DNA from: Chamaecyparis obtusa
Taxonomy: Eukaryota > Streptophyta > Pinopsida > Cupressales > Cupressaceae
Length of the DNA stretch: 64,000 nt
Direction of reading: 5' to 3'
Assembly: GCA_027943335.1 (NCBI GenBank)
Contig: BSBK01002088.1
Span: forward strand, 62,001-126,000
The position numbers and the translations under genes were made by a program. The notes beneath the pieces were generated by a model. It had not been told where the DNA came from. It was given only the letters and a program-made list of their open reading frames with translations, and did no database searches. Below are positions 34,481-45,120 of this stretch, one piece after another. Position 1 is the stretch's first letter. Every line of letters begins with the position of its first letter.

Positions 34481-35674
34481 TTAGTTTGAGTCGGTAGAGC
34501 CATCCATTCCATTACTTGGACTGGATTTCTCGGTAGCTTTAGGAATCCATTTTTGTCTCACCTGTTTCCTGACCTTAGTTGCTTCATTCTTCTTTCCTTC
34601 TTCAATTTCTCTAGCATTCATGCAGTTTCTGGCTATGTGACCGAGTTTAGTGCATTTGAAACATCTTACAGTAGTATCTCTTTTCCTTAGATGATGTTTT
34701 ATACAATTCATGCCAATGTGTCCATATTCTCCACAGTAATGACATCTACACCAGGTGTTGTAGTCCCATCCAAACATTGCTTTCACAATTTGTTCTACTG
34801 GATTAAATGTCTTGGATCTACACTCGGATGCCTTGTGACCTTGTTTGTTGCACTTGTGACAATTACCTCTGAATCTAGCTTTTTCCCTGCATTCATTTGC
34901 TTTGTGACCAGGTTGATTGCAGCTATAACATTTTCCATTGAATTCTTCTTTTTCATTGTTCCAACATTTATTTGAAGTATGTCCTATTTTACCACAATGA
35001 TTACAAGTAGGTTTTTGATTTCTTTGAGTACCTTGCTTAGAGAATTCACCTTCTTCTTTGTATCCAAGTCCTGCTTTTCCTTTTTGCCTATGAAGATTTC
35101 GCTCATACAGCTGATTCAAGTCTTCTTGACTTTTCAGCATTCCTTCATTGATTTGTTTTTCAGCGTTTAGGTCATCCACCAATCTTAGATTGATTTCCTT
35201 TTCAGATCTTAGTTCTTCTCTTGTGCTTTCTATTTCTTATCTTAGATTCAGAATTTCTTCATTTGTATGAGAGATCTGATCAATTAGGTTTTCTAGCTGA
35301 AGGGTTTTATTTTGGACTTCAATGTTTCTTCCATCTAATTCATCTTTCAACTTGTTTCTCTGTTCCAAGATCTCACAGAATCTTGTAGAGTGTAGCTCTT
35401 GTTCTCTTTTCAATTTTCTCACTTCTTCCTGTAGAGACCCATTCTTTTCTAGGAGTTCTTTGACAGCATTGTTTGCTTCATCTAAGTTATTTGAGGGAAG
35501 AAGATCTTCAATCTTTTCTTCAATGTAATTCTGATCATTCATCTAATTTGCAAGTTCCTTCCTTCTTCTTAGGGATTGGGAAAGATGTTCTTTTGCTTCT
35601 TTGAGTTTAGCTATGGCCATTTCCAGATCTAGCTTTTCATTTTCAATCACCTTGTTCAGTTTGAATACCTCCAT
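34481..35674 (-). pseudogene. gag: Reduced Gag of the third element: coiled coil, five zinc knuckles
   Basis: ATG 35674, about 65 bases after the primer site, opens a 397-codon frame. About 200 residues of coiled coil are followed by GKAGLGY (the copia Gag motif) and five knuckles: CNHCGKIGHTSNKC, CYSCNQPGHKANEC, CHKCNKQGHKASEC, CHYCGEYGHIGMNC and CFKCTKLGHIARNC (about 35060-34625). It ends with a basic tail. Two premature stops: 35543-35545 and 35237-35239. As in the other members, no capsid-type domain precedes the coiled coil. Confidence 0.88.
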
Positions 35675-35723
35675 TGTCCTGGATCTTTGCTCAAGCTAGT
35701 TAAGCTTTGTCTTGAGAACCAAT

Positions 35724-35738
35724 GCTGCTCTGATACCA
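35724..35738 (-). other. Primer binding site, initiator-Met tRNA type
   Basis: TGGTATCAGAGCAGC read on minus, two bases after the LTR end. Confidence 0.92.
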
Positions 35739-35740
35739 AT

Positions 35741-36973
35741 TGTTGGAAATATTCAGGAATTAACCGAGTTACTGAGAGGGGAGGGGTGAATCGGTAACTC
35801 CAAATTTTCTTACAATTTTAACATGTAATTTACTTTTTAACCTTTGCATACAGAAAGCATGAAACTTAAAAGCATTCACAATAATGACACATAGATTTGG
35901 TTACCTAGAAACCTTCCAAAAGAAAGTAAAACTGGGGTGGGGATGAAACCCACAAAGCTTTAATACTGCAGAATAAAGTTGGCCGGTTAAGGCTTACAAT
36001 TTGATCACTTCTGATGATCTGCCCTGTTAGGAGCAATAAGGATTGCTAAATCCACCCTGTTAAAGGATTTACAAAACATACAATGAAGTATGCACTCGGT
36101 AAAGAGATTTTTACAAAGACTGTTAGGTCTACCCGGTTAAAGGATTTAGTACTGACTCACCTGTTAGAATGAAACAGTAGATCTCTGCTTTGCAACTGGA
36201 TTGCTGATTGAGATTCGCTGATGTACTGATCACCTTCTGTGATGAATTTGTCATTGCTGTACCTTATACTTCTGAAGCCTTCTATAATTCGCTTATCTCT
36301 GCCTTTCTTTCTTTTTCACATATGTTTTTCATTCATACATCTTTACATTTTTACAACATTATTTATATACAAGTCTTAAACAATTAACTACAATTACAAT
36401 TACACAGTCGGCTTGACAAATAAACATAAGTGCTACTAAGTCGGCCCAAGTATGGTTACTCAGTTCCTGCAAACTGACTCGGTGACTTTCTGATACTCGG
36501 CGTCCACTGCATTACTCGGCATCGTCATGCACTCGGTAGAAGTGAAGGCATGGTTCATACTGATCACTCGGTAGGTTTTGAACTCGGTAAGTACTGGTGA
36601 CTCGGTAGACATGATGTTACTCGGTTTACACTGTCCTGTTCGGTTTGTACTAACTTGCTCGGTTTGCACTGTCTGCTCGGTTTGCACTGTCTGCTCGGTT
36701 TGCACTGTCTACTTGGTTTGCACTGTCTGCTCGGTTTGCACTGTTTGCTCGGTTTGCACTGTCTGCTCGGTTTGCACTGTCTGCTCGGTTTGCACTGTCT
36801 ACTCGGTTTGCACTGTTTGCTTGGTTTGCACTGTCTGCTCGGTTTGCACTGTCTGCTCGGTTTGCACTGTCTGCTTAGTTTGCACTGTCTGCTCGGTTTG
36901 CACTGTCTGCTCAGTTTGCACCCAGAATGCAAATAAGTGTTGTCACTAGTGGCAATTCTGCTTAATGCCAACA
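35741..36973 (-). repeat. 5' LTR of the third element (1,233 bp)
   Basis: Partner of 29330-30652. It has 15 minisatellite units (about 36655-36925); TATATAAA is read on minus at 36362-36369. Confidence 0.93.
36655..36925. repeat. 18-bp minisatellite, 15 units
   Basis: Same unit as at 30232-30606. The loss or gain of five units (90 bp) equals the whole length difference between the two LTRs. Confidence 0.95.
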
Positions 36974-36978
36974 AACCC

Positions 36979-37196
36979 AAATCAATTGCCTCCTCATATT
37001 TTGATGTATTTCCCTCATGATTTGTTTGAACGGGGTCTTATGTCCTCACATTTCCTTTCTATTTCCATGTGAAAGACATGTCATTATTATTTCTTTCCCT
37101 CCTTGTTTGATTTCTCCTTGAAGTAGTTGGAAGCTCTCCCTCTAAATTTTCTTCTGGATGTTCCTTTCTCCAAGACCTTGTCTTCCTATGGTTCAT
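36979..37196 (-). pseudogene. gag: Tat-like gag N-terminus
   Basis: ATG 37196 on minus starts a basic, Arg-rich stretch (MNHRKTRSWRKEHPEENLEG). It holds at least two stops and runs into the element inserted at 36973. Its frame equals that of 29157 and below after removing 7,649 bp. The start is supported by a matching CCAGTGCTCC context before ATG 52812 in the + strand element. Confidence 0.72.
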
Positions 37197-37447
37197 CTTG
37201 AAACAAGGGGTCTCTTATGGAGCACTGGCACAGAGATTTTATAAAGAGTCACCACCCAATTTGATTGGGAATTTGGGGATATTTTTCCTTGGGAAAATAT
37301 ATGATCAAGACTTAGAAGGGAAAAATATAGAGAAATAAAGGAATAACTCTGATCTTCAATGGTGACTAACTGGTATGAAATAAGCAGGCTAGGAGTTAAA
37401 CTCTACTTGAAACCTGCATTATTTATGACTTTTGAAAAAGTTTTGAT
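37197..37447 (-). other. Leader of the Tat-like element
   Basis: Between primer site and gag start. No feature recognised. Confidence 0.55.
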
Positions 37448-37465
37448 TCCCCAGTGGAGTCACCA
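37448..37465 (-). other. Primer binding site, Arg-tRNA-like
   Basis: TGGTGACTCCACTGGGGA on minus. After TGG and one base it reads GACTCCA, close to GACTCTG, the 5' acceptor strand of the tRNA-Arg-like fragment at 10028. The match to Arg tRNA is inferred. Confidence 0.72.
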
Positions 37466-37468
37466 ATT

Positions 37469-38680
37469 TGTTAGAGATTTTTCTTGTTAAGACCAAACTT
37501 GATAAATTTTATGTGATGTGTTTCAGGTTTACAGGTTCTCAAGTCTGCAAGAAAGAGTCTAATTGATGAGGATTGGATAAGATCCTCCTACTTTGAGCTC
37601 CACGGGACTCATGTGGGTATTGCCTATAATAACTCACTATGTTTCAAGTAAACTCAAATAGTGGATTAGTTCTTCACTACTATGTTATTGATCCCTCAAA
37701 TTATCTCAATAAAATAGTACTACTCTGCAAATAGCCCAGACAATCCTAATACAGAGTATAAGAATGGAAATTATAAATGTGATAACATAGAACAATGGCC
37801 TAAGGAGATTTATCCTTATTCTTTTTCTAAGGTAAACTCAAGAAAGGGTAACCTCTTGATTCTTTCTCTAAGGAATCACTAAATATGAACTTGTACCACT
37901 TGGATACAATTCTTTCAATACATACAAACAATTCTTGAAAGTAAAATACTGGTAGTGAAATGAATTTTGGTATCACTAAAGATCATGAAAAGGTAATTTT
38001 ATAAGAAACATACTACAAACTAGTGCCTAATCCAATGGGAAAAGTTTTTTACATGAAAATTCACAAGTTATTTTAAAAGAAATACAATAGTATGCCTTAC
38101 ACACAATCTACAATCTGAATATAATGCCTAACACTCTATTCTATCAATCTAATATTACCATTATCAAAATCTCTACATATAAGTTTACCCTCTACAATTG
38201 ATAATAAGATTTTAATTCTCTTCTTGAGAGAGACTCAAAATGAATTGAAGAAATTGATAAACAATTAGTATATTTTAAATGCCTCATAGATAGAACATAC
38301 AAGAGAAAACATACAAGTAAAGAGAAAATAATAGTAGGAGACAGAAATTGTAGTTTATTTGTATTATAATGAACCCTTTAAATTACACATAAAAACTCAT
38401 GCTCAGAAGCTTAGACATAAAATTTACAAGTCTGCTCTGTAGCAATTATACTCTATTTTTCTATTATCCTTCTCTAACCCCTTACAAAAATGGTGATACA
38501 ACTTATATATAGCTCAACCATCTTGGAATTCTCTTATCAAATGAGAATGCAACAAGCTTCAGATGGTTGGATCCCCAACCCTAAAAAAGCATATAAGAAA
38601 AATTACAATAAGCCCTCAGGTGGTGGAAAGATAAAAATATTTTGGACTGTTCTACTTCTTGGCTTGTTTAATTACTGACA
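37469..38680 (-). repeat. Probable 5' LTR of the minus-strand Tat-like element
   Basis: On minus it starts TGTCAG (38680) and ends CTAACA (37469), with TATATATAAG near 38502-38511, and the primer site follows three bases later. The partner LTR is lost with the truncated 3' end, so the outer boundary rests on the TG...CA tips only. Confidence 0.6.
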
Positions 38681-41600
38681 CCTTTGTTTGACAATATTCA
38701 TGATAGCTTCTTGAGTTATTCTGAGATATGGTGACCACCATTCAGCTAATTTACACCACTCTTTTTTTATAGCTTATCATCTCTGTGCTCTAAGGTCAGG
38801 TGTCAGGTACTCCAGGTGTCTTCTTTACTCATCATCCAAATTATCGAAGTCAACTATAATAGATTTGATCTTCTTGGGCTTTGTCAGTTCATCCCACATA
38901 ATTACTTCTTCCTCTGTCGGCCATTTATAATTTTGGATGTGTTACAGTTGTTCCTTTTGCCTTTCCCATCTAGCATCTAGTATCATCTTGACATCTACCA
39001 CAAATTTGGTAAGCTCTATTTCTACCTTTATGGCTTCATCCAGAGTGTTGTTGAATCTTTCCATATCTACTTCATTACTCTCATCTAAAAATGCCTCTTT
39101 AATAGGCAATACAAGATCAAAATCTGATCTCCACTCATCAAGGCTCTTCATGGCATCATCTAAATTTTTAATGGAAGGGATGAATGTTTTGGAACTTGAG
39201 TTGAGCATAGCTATCTTAGCCTCAATATGATTTTTGTTGCCCTTAAAAAGTGGCAATATGGCCTTAACTCTATTTATTTCTTCACCTACTTGCAGGACAA
39301 TCTCTAAAATGTTAGCTCTCAAAGTTTTAACAACTACCAATATTTCAAAAAGTGTTTCCCTAACTGACCAAGTTGCATAATAACCATTTAGAATTGTGAC
39401 ATAATTAATTACTTCTACCTGCAATTCAAGCAATTTGTTATAAGCACTAAAAATTGAATCAGATTTATCCTTTAATGCATTAACTCTATGCTGAAAGATT
39501 TTTAATAAGGCTTGTAGGATAGCCTCATTCTTTTCTATCGTTATCTTTTCAATCTCTACAAAAACCTCTTCTTCACTCATACTTTTTCCTTTTGGTAATG
39601 CAAGTTGCTCAGGCAGTGTAGGGGTAGGTACAAGAGTATTTATTATTTGTTGCTCCAAGTCTACCAGAGACTTCTCCAATGCCTTTTCCTTTATTATTAT
39701 AATATCTCTATCTTTCAAGAGTGCATTGTAGTTCTCCAATAAGGAACCATATCTCTCAGATAATTTCTTCATCTTGTCTTCATTAAGCTTGGCAAATTGA
39801 TTTACACTTGAGAGATCTCAGGGTCTCCTGTATTATGGATTGACCAAAAAAATTTGTCACCATCCATTTTCTCTTTGACATTCAGGATTGAAGGCTTCTT
39901 ATCTTTAGGATAAAGACTCCATAGAGCCAAAGCTTGATTCCTTCGGCTATACCCAAATCCTCTAATAATATCCCCTACTTGGGTTTATGAGGATAAAGTT
40001 ATATTCTCCTGTCTCTTGATTTGATCAATAATAAAATTTGAATACAAATTCCACCTAGGCACAAGTATCATATTGCTATTTTTGATGAGTTGTCTAGCCT
40101 CCTCTATGGTAAATTTTTCTTCCTCAAGGTCATACTCTTTTTTAATTTTTGTACTGCCTCATTAGGCACCTGACCCTCTTCAGTGATCTTAACACTGGAT
40201 GCAACCTACTATTGTTGGTGCCATATCAAGAAGCTCTTGAATTCATCTAACTCCACAAAATTGTTATCTTTTAAGAAGGCATCTTTTTCTGTCATCCTTT
40301 CATCTTGGCATAAAGCCAAGGGAAACTCAACATCTTCCTTTTCCAGTTTTCTTCTTCTTTTCTCCTCCCTTATCCTTTTTCTTAATTGGTGGTGATGAGC
40401 ACCGGTTCTAGTGATGAGGGCTCCCACTTTATCCTTTCTCCTTGCTTGAGAAGATTCTCCAACCAATAATTTCTGCTTCTTTGCGAGAGGCTCATTTGTG
40501 TTTTGAGAGCTATGGAGCTCTACTAAATCAACAATATTTTCTCCAACTTGGTGTCTTTCAACCATTATTTTTTCTAAAGGGGGAATTTTGTGCACTGAGT
40601 AGTCACCATCACTATCTTCACCACCTTCTAACTCAGAGTGAATTTCCTCATTCTCATCTGACTCATCAATCCGATCCTCAAAAGTCCTCATCAAAGTATT
40701 GAGTTGAGCCATCATTTTCTCAAGCCTCTAGAGATAGGGCAGATTATGGAACAAGCCACTAAATGTGAGTATTTTTTTATTTATTGGTTTCTCCATGGCA
40801 TATAATTCATGTATCTGATTAGATCTTCTTGCCACTTATTCTTCTTCTATTATATTCCTCAAAACATCCTCCTTAGGATACTTCAGCTCATGTCTTTTAT
40901 TAAATGGAATGTTGGGCATATAATACTTCCTAGCAGCAACCATGAATCCCTCTATATCCACATACCTGTGGGAAGGAGCGTGCATTTTGAACTACCCCAA
41001 CCAATCATTTACCTTGCTAAAGGCATCATTGCCTATTGTGAGACTGTGCACTTTAAAGTGCCTTGGGGTAAAAGTTCCTTTTCTATGTGAAGCCAGGTGC
41101 TCCTTATCAGTCAGCATTAGCTACCATATAAATTCTAAATAAGCCACCCTTGGTGGAACAAAGAATGGTAGTATGTGAGGGGGCTGAGGGAATCAATATA
41201 CTCTAATCATAGTATAGCCCTTTTCATAATAGATATCTCCTCAATTGTGACCCTTGGTCCATTTATCAACAAAATGTTGAGGCCTTACCAGTTGTAGGAC
41301 CTTTGTGGATAACCTTGAAAGATTGAGCCCTAAACTTAGGAGAATAGGCCGAACTATCCAATTTTAAAAAATGTAAAAATCACTCTTGGAAGAAGGACTC
41401 CAAGCCCTAATCCTAAACTATACTAGATTTTGTTGTCCTTTGTAATTCATTTGTGGCTCAAGGCCTTCCATATTTATGATATTATAATTGAAGTACAAAA
41501 TGAGGTGCATAAAAAATGAATAGTGCATAAACCTCGGTGTAGAACCATGTGTATGGTTCTTCAATGCCTATAAACCTATATGCATTTTTTCTATTACATA

Positions 41601-42317
41601 CCCTATATAATCATATCCCTTTATAGCGTGAAGACTCTTGGAGGCAAAAAATATCATCAAGAGGTTCGAGGGGATCCTCTCTCCACCATCTATCCCTAGA
41701 ACCTTGCACAATCGATAGGCAATGTACCTTATGTAAAAATAGAGGTCCTTGTATGCATATGGAATTGTTCCTGACATTGGCGCTATGTAATTCCTATTTT
41801 CTCGAGAAACATGACTTTGAATTTCTTTTGCCAGAATGGCAGCCTCTTTGACATACCTATTTCCCAGGGCCTATAAATTAATCTCAGTGGCCATAGGGAG
41901 TTGGATGCTGAAAGCTCTTATAAATGAATTCTGATCAAGGGTAACCAGCAGAGAACCATCACTATTCCTAATAGTTCTGGACAAGGGGTCATAAGAATGA
42001 GCTAGAACAATTAGGACATCTATGTCCAGGAACACTTTTGGGACTATCAATTTTGCTAACCCCGTCATCCAAGGGTTTGAAATAGGGACTAGATTCTCAG
42101 CATTCTTATAAAAATATTTAAATAAACACATTCCAGTGATAGCTAGTGTCTTAGCATCGCTACAGTATGTGAGTTCATTAATAAAACATTCATCACTAAC
42201 ATTCTTATTTTGTGATGAACCTAGTAGCAAGCCGAGGAATTCATCTGAATAGCTTTCTTTGACTTTCTCCTTAGCTCCCCTACTGGTAGACACCCCACTA
42301 ACTGACAATTGGCTCAT
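38672..42317 (-). pseudogene. AO: long unassigned ORF ending at an LTR
   Basis: About 1,200 codons read on minus from ATG 42317 (MSQLSVSGVSTSRG). One frame covers 42317-40209; a shift in 39775-40208 moves it to the frame that ends TAA 38672-38674, just inside the LTR. The N-terminal half looks globular (GTIPYAYKDLYFYIRYIAYRL). Then come an acidic region (about 40560-40700), a basic Arg/Lys cluster (RKRIREEKRRRKLEKE, about 40350) and a helical C-terminus (39772-38942). The end (ARWERQKEQL, WPTEEEVIMWDEL) resembles the + strand AO end at 9166-9255. Stops are scattered. I do not recognise the family; an env-like or other accessory ORF is possible. Confidence 0.6.
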
Positions 42318-42329
42318 CTTGTCTACAAA

Positions 42330-44080
42330 TTCAACCTCCTCAGCAAATTTTGGACATTTTGAACTTTGAAATTGCTATGTAAAATCTTAGGGAATTCTAT
42401 CACTTCGGCTCTCTGAATGCTTGCTAATTTGAAATGAATGATGACCAACTATATTTATTTAGCAAAATTGAATGCAAAAATCTATTAGAGATCAAAAGCT
42501 AAAAATTATGTCACTTCTTCCATTACTTGGCATGCTCATAACTCAATTCACTAGCCATAAGCTAAGAAAATGATAGGTAATCAAATTTCAACTTCTGGCG
42601 ATCTAGCAACTACAACACATTCTCATAACTGTTGAAAGATTTGGTGCCCCCTTTATAATTTCAGAGATCTAACGACTAAAGAAAACCTCAGTCATGGAAT
42701 GACTTTACTTCTTTCTAAGACCTAGTGACTATAGTCAAATATCATAGTCACTGAATAATTTGAATCTTTTGAATTTTTTTGGAGATTGGGCGACCATGTG
42801 TTCACTTACATTTTTCATCCTGAGACTTGGTGACTTTAGTCATGGAAAAATGATTTCCTTTAGAATTTATCTCGAGACCTGGTGACAAAAATCCATCAAG
42901 AGATTTAGTGACTACAGTGAATCTCCCAGTCACCGAGCAATTTTTGTAACTTGAGTTTGACTCAGAGATTGAGCGACAAGGGAAATCTCAAGGTCACTGG
43001 ATAATTTGCTAACCCATAGTTACATCCTGAGACCACACGACCACCACTCGATCAAAACTAAATCAATGGCTAACAATAATGGTCCCACAAACCTTTCTCT
43101 TAAATCAATCCCATCTAGCGATTACGCGACTGAAGACATCTCCAAGTTGCTCGTTACTTCCTTTAACTATGGTCAAGACTAGAGATTTTGTGAACACCCT
43201 TATTCTCCAAATCACTTGAAGAATTACTTAACCTTGGTCAAGTAACAAGATTAAAAACTAGTCGCTGATTTAATTTGCATCCAATAATTCTTGCTAAGTC
43301 ACCATACCCTTTATGATTTAATCGTTTGATTGGGAGATCTAGAGATAACTATTTCGCTGAATCGTTGACTGCCATAGACATAACCGTTAGAACCATGAGA
43401 ATACACAATCATTGGGATATCAAGGTCACAAGATAAAATAAATAACCACTAAAAAACTAGAGATCTGGCGACTAGTGAAATAGACCACCAGTTTGCATCT
43501 AGAGATAAAGCGACCAACAACAAATCTCATTATCACTGAGTTTTATATCAATTTTATACTTCTTTCAGAGATCACCCTTCTAAATGTTTTTTGATCTAGA
43601 GATAAAGCAACCATAGTCAATTAACAAAAATTTATCATAGTAGTCGCTAGATCTCATCACAGTTATCTAGAAATTTGGTGACTAAAGGCAACCGCTGAGT
43701 CGTTTGAAGACAAAGAATATTCTTCCACCCTTGGTAGACTACGTGACAAAGGGAAACATCTAGTGGCAAGTAAAAAAGGAATATGCTAAATGTTTTGAGA
43801 GGCTAAGCAACTGGCTTGAAAATATAAAGTGCACATGCTACAAAAGGTCGTTAGGTGATTTTGAAAAAGTAATAGCCGAATAGAATCAGGTGAGCAATTT
43901 GTAGGGTTTTTGGATTTCAATGGAAAAGCAGGTCTTAAAACCTAGGGTTTTCAAATGTTTGAATAATTTTTGGGCTTAAAAAACTAGAAATGCCTAGAAA
44001 TTAAATCATGAAACTTAGGGATAGGCATCAAAAATAAAAAATTTGAAGGACAACACCTAAAACCTAGGAAACTAAGCAAG
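42330..44080. repeat. Degenerate interspersed repeat field
   Basis: No reading frame. Between about 42590 and 43890 a two-part motif recurs every 45-65 bases: AGAGATCTGGCGACTA-like, then AGTCACTGAATAATTT-like. Clear examples lie near 42663, 42719, 42783, 42831, 42875, 42900, 42963, 43028, 43459 and 43500. Copies are too diverged to give a firm consensus by eye. Confidence 0.6.
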
Positions 44081-44084
44081 ATGA

Positions 44085-44550
44085 TCCACCATCCTTGATT
44101 ACATCAAGATGTGTCTAAGGTTAGGATTGAAGAACAATGCTTGGTTAATTTTTAGATTAGATCTTATCATGATGAGATATTATGTGATATATTTCCTATG
44201 GATGCTTATCATTGGTTGCTCGATAGACCTTGGCAATTTGATAGAAATGTTTTGTTTGATGGTTGTGCTAATACCTATGTGGTTTTGCATGAAGGAGCTT
44301 GGCATAAGTTGATACATTTACAAGACATGGGGACTAAGGGATGTGGAGTTATCAAGTTTTGTCCTTATGACAAACCTCAAGAGTAGAGGATTGATGAACC
44401 TATTCCTACAAAGCCTAGTTTGAAGGAGAATGAGAATGATATATCTGAAGAGTTTGTTGAGATCAAGAGGCAGATGGTCTTTCTAGTAGAGATGGTATAG
44501 TAGATGATTATATTTATGATACAGAGAGATGAAAGAGTTGATTGAAGAGT
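44085..44550 (+). pseudogene. Chromovirus protease-region remnant
   Basis: CDIFPMDAYHW.LLDRPWQFDR and GCANTY match the protease C-terminal block of the element at 2613-7121 (about 4005-4120). About 100 further codons follow with an acidic helix. RT and integrase are absent, so this is an internally deleted or solo fragment. Confidence 0.78.
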
Positions 44551-44805
44551 CTAGAGAGGATGAACCTTACCGAGGCATTGATGTGATCGGTAGTGGTCAG
44601 AGTTGGTTGTTATAAGTTACAAATAGAAAAGATAAGCAAAGTGGAAAGTAGAAGAACTTTCTTCAAGGAGAAATGAATAAAGTGAAGACTACTTGGAGTA
44701 AAGGACAAGAGGAGATATGGGTTAAGAACAAATTTGGCATACCTATTTTGATTCCCTTGAGATGTTCTTGATTTCCTTGTGAGAAAATTTTTCTTACCTA
44801 GGGTG

Positions 44806-45120
44806 TCTAATGCAGAAGCATCCTAGGATTCTTGGTAATCCTATATCAACCAAAAATATGTTTTTCTTTGAAGGTAGATTGCTAGTTTTGATCTTACTTG
44901 GTGGAGTACTTTCTTGGTTTGGGAGACTGGTTTCTCGATTCTATGGTTACCGGGGTGCATGGTCTCTCAAGAATGCTCAATAACTGAAGGTGTCAGTTCA
45001 CTGGCACTTGGTGATAACTGTGTTGCTCAGTCATGCTAGGCATGGTCAGCTAAATGGAGCTCAATTATTTCCTTTTTTGCTTGGTATTCTTGCTTACCAA
45101 CAGGATTATTTTATAATGCC
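44806..45120 (+). repeat. Partial LTR related to the chromovirus LTR
   Basis: GGGTGTCTAATGCAGAAGCATCC near 44799 parallels the start of the LTR at 1655. Similarity fades after about 60 bases, and the right end is not clear. Confidence 0.55.

Larger units (their letters stand above)
29330..36973 (-). mobile_element. Third pol-less Sirevirus-like LTR element
   Basis: 7,644 bp on minus, LTRs 35741-36973 (5') and 29330-30652 (3'). Flanks AACTC (29325-29329) and AACCC (36974-36978) form a target duplication with one transition. It carries an initiator-Met primer site, reduced Gag with five zinc knuckles, ORF2 and three AAAGGGGGAGA-type tracts, and no pol. It interrupts the Tat-like gag; insert plus one duplication is 7,649 bp and the gag frame is preserved across it. 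Confidence 0.9.
10455..38680 (-). mobile_element. Tat-like Ty3/gypsy element, 3'-truncated, host of two nested inserts
   Basis: Pieces on minus: LTR, primer site, gag (37196 to 26616), PR (to 13301), extra RNase H, RT, RNase H, start of integrase (10455). It is interrupted by 29330-36973 and 13516-26610. Coding parts share a frame across both inserts apart from one A-run shift near 27360, so both hit a then continuous gag-pol. Confidence 0.85.

Noticed and set aside
36578..36949. Second set of repeat proteins in the partner LTR
   Set aside because: Same minisatellite effect.
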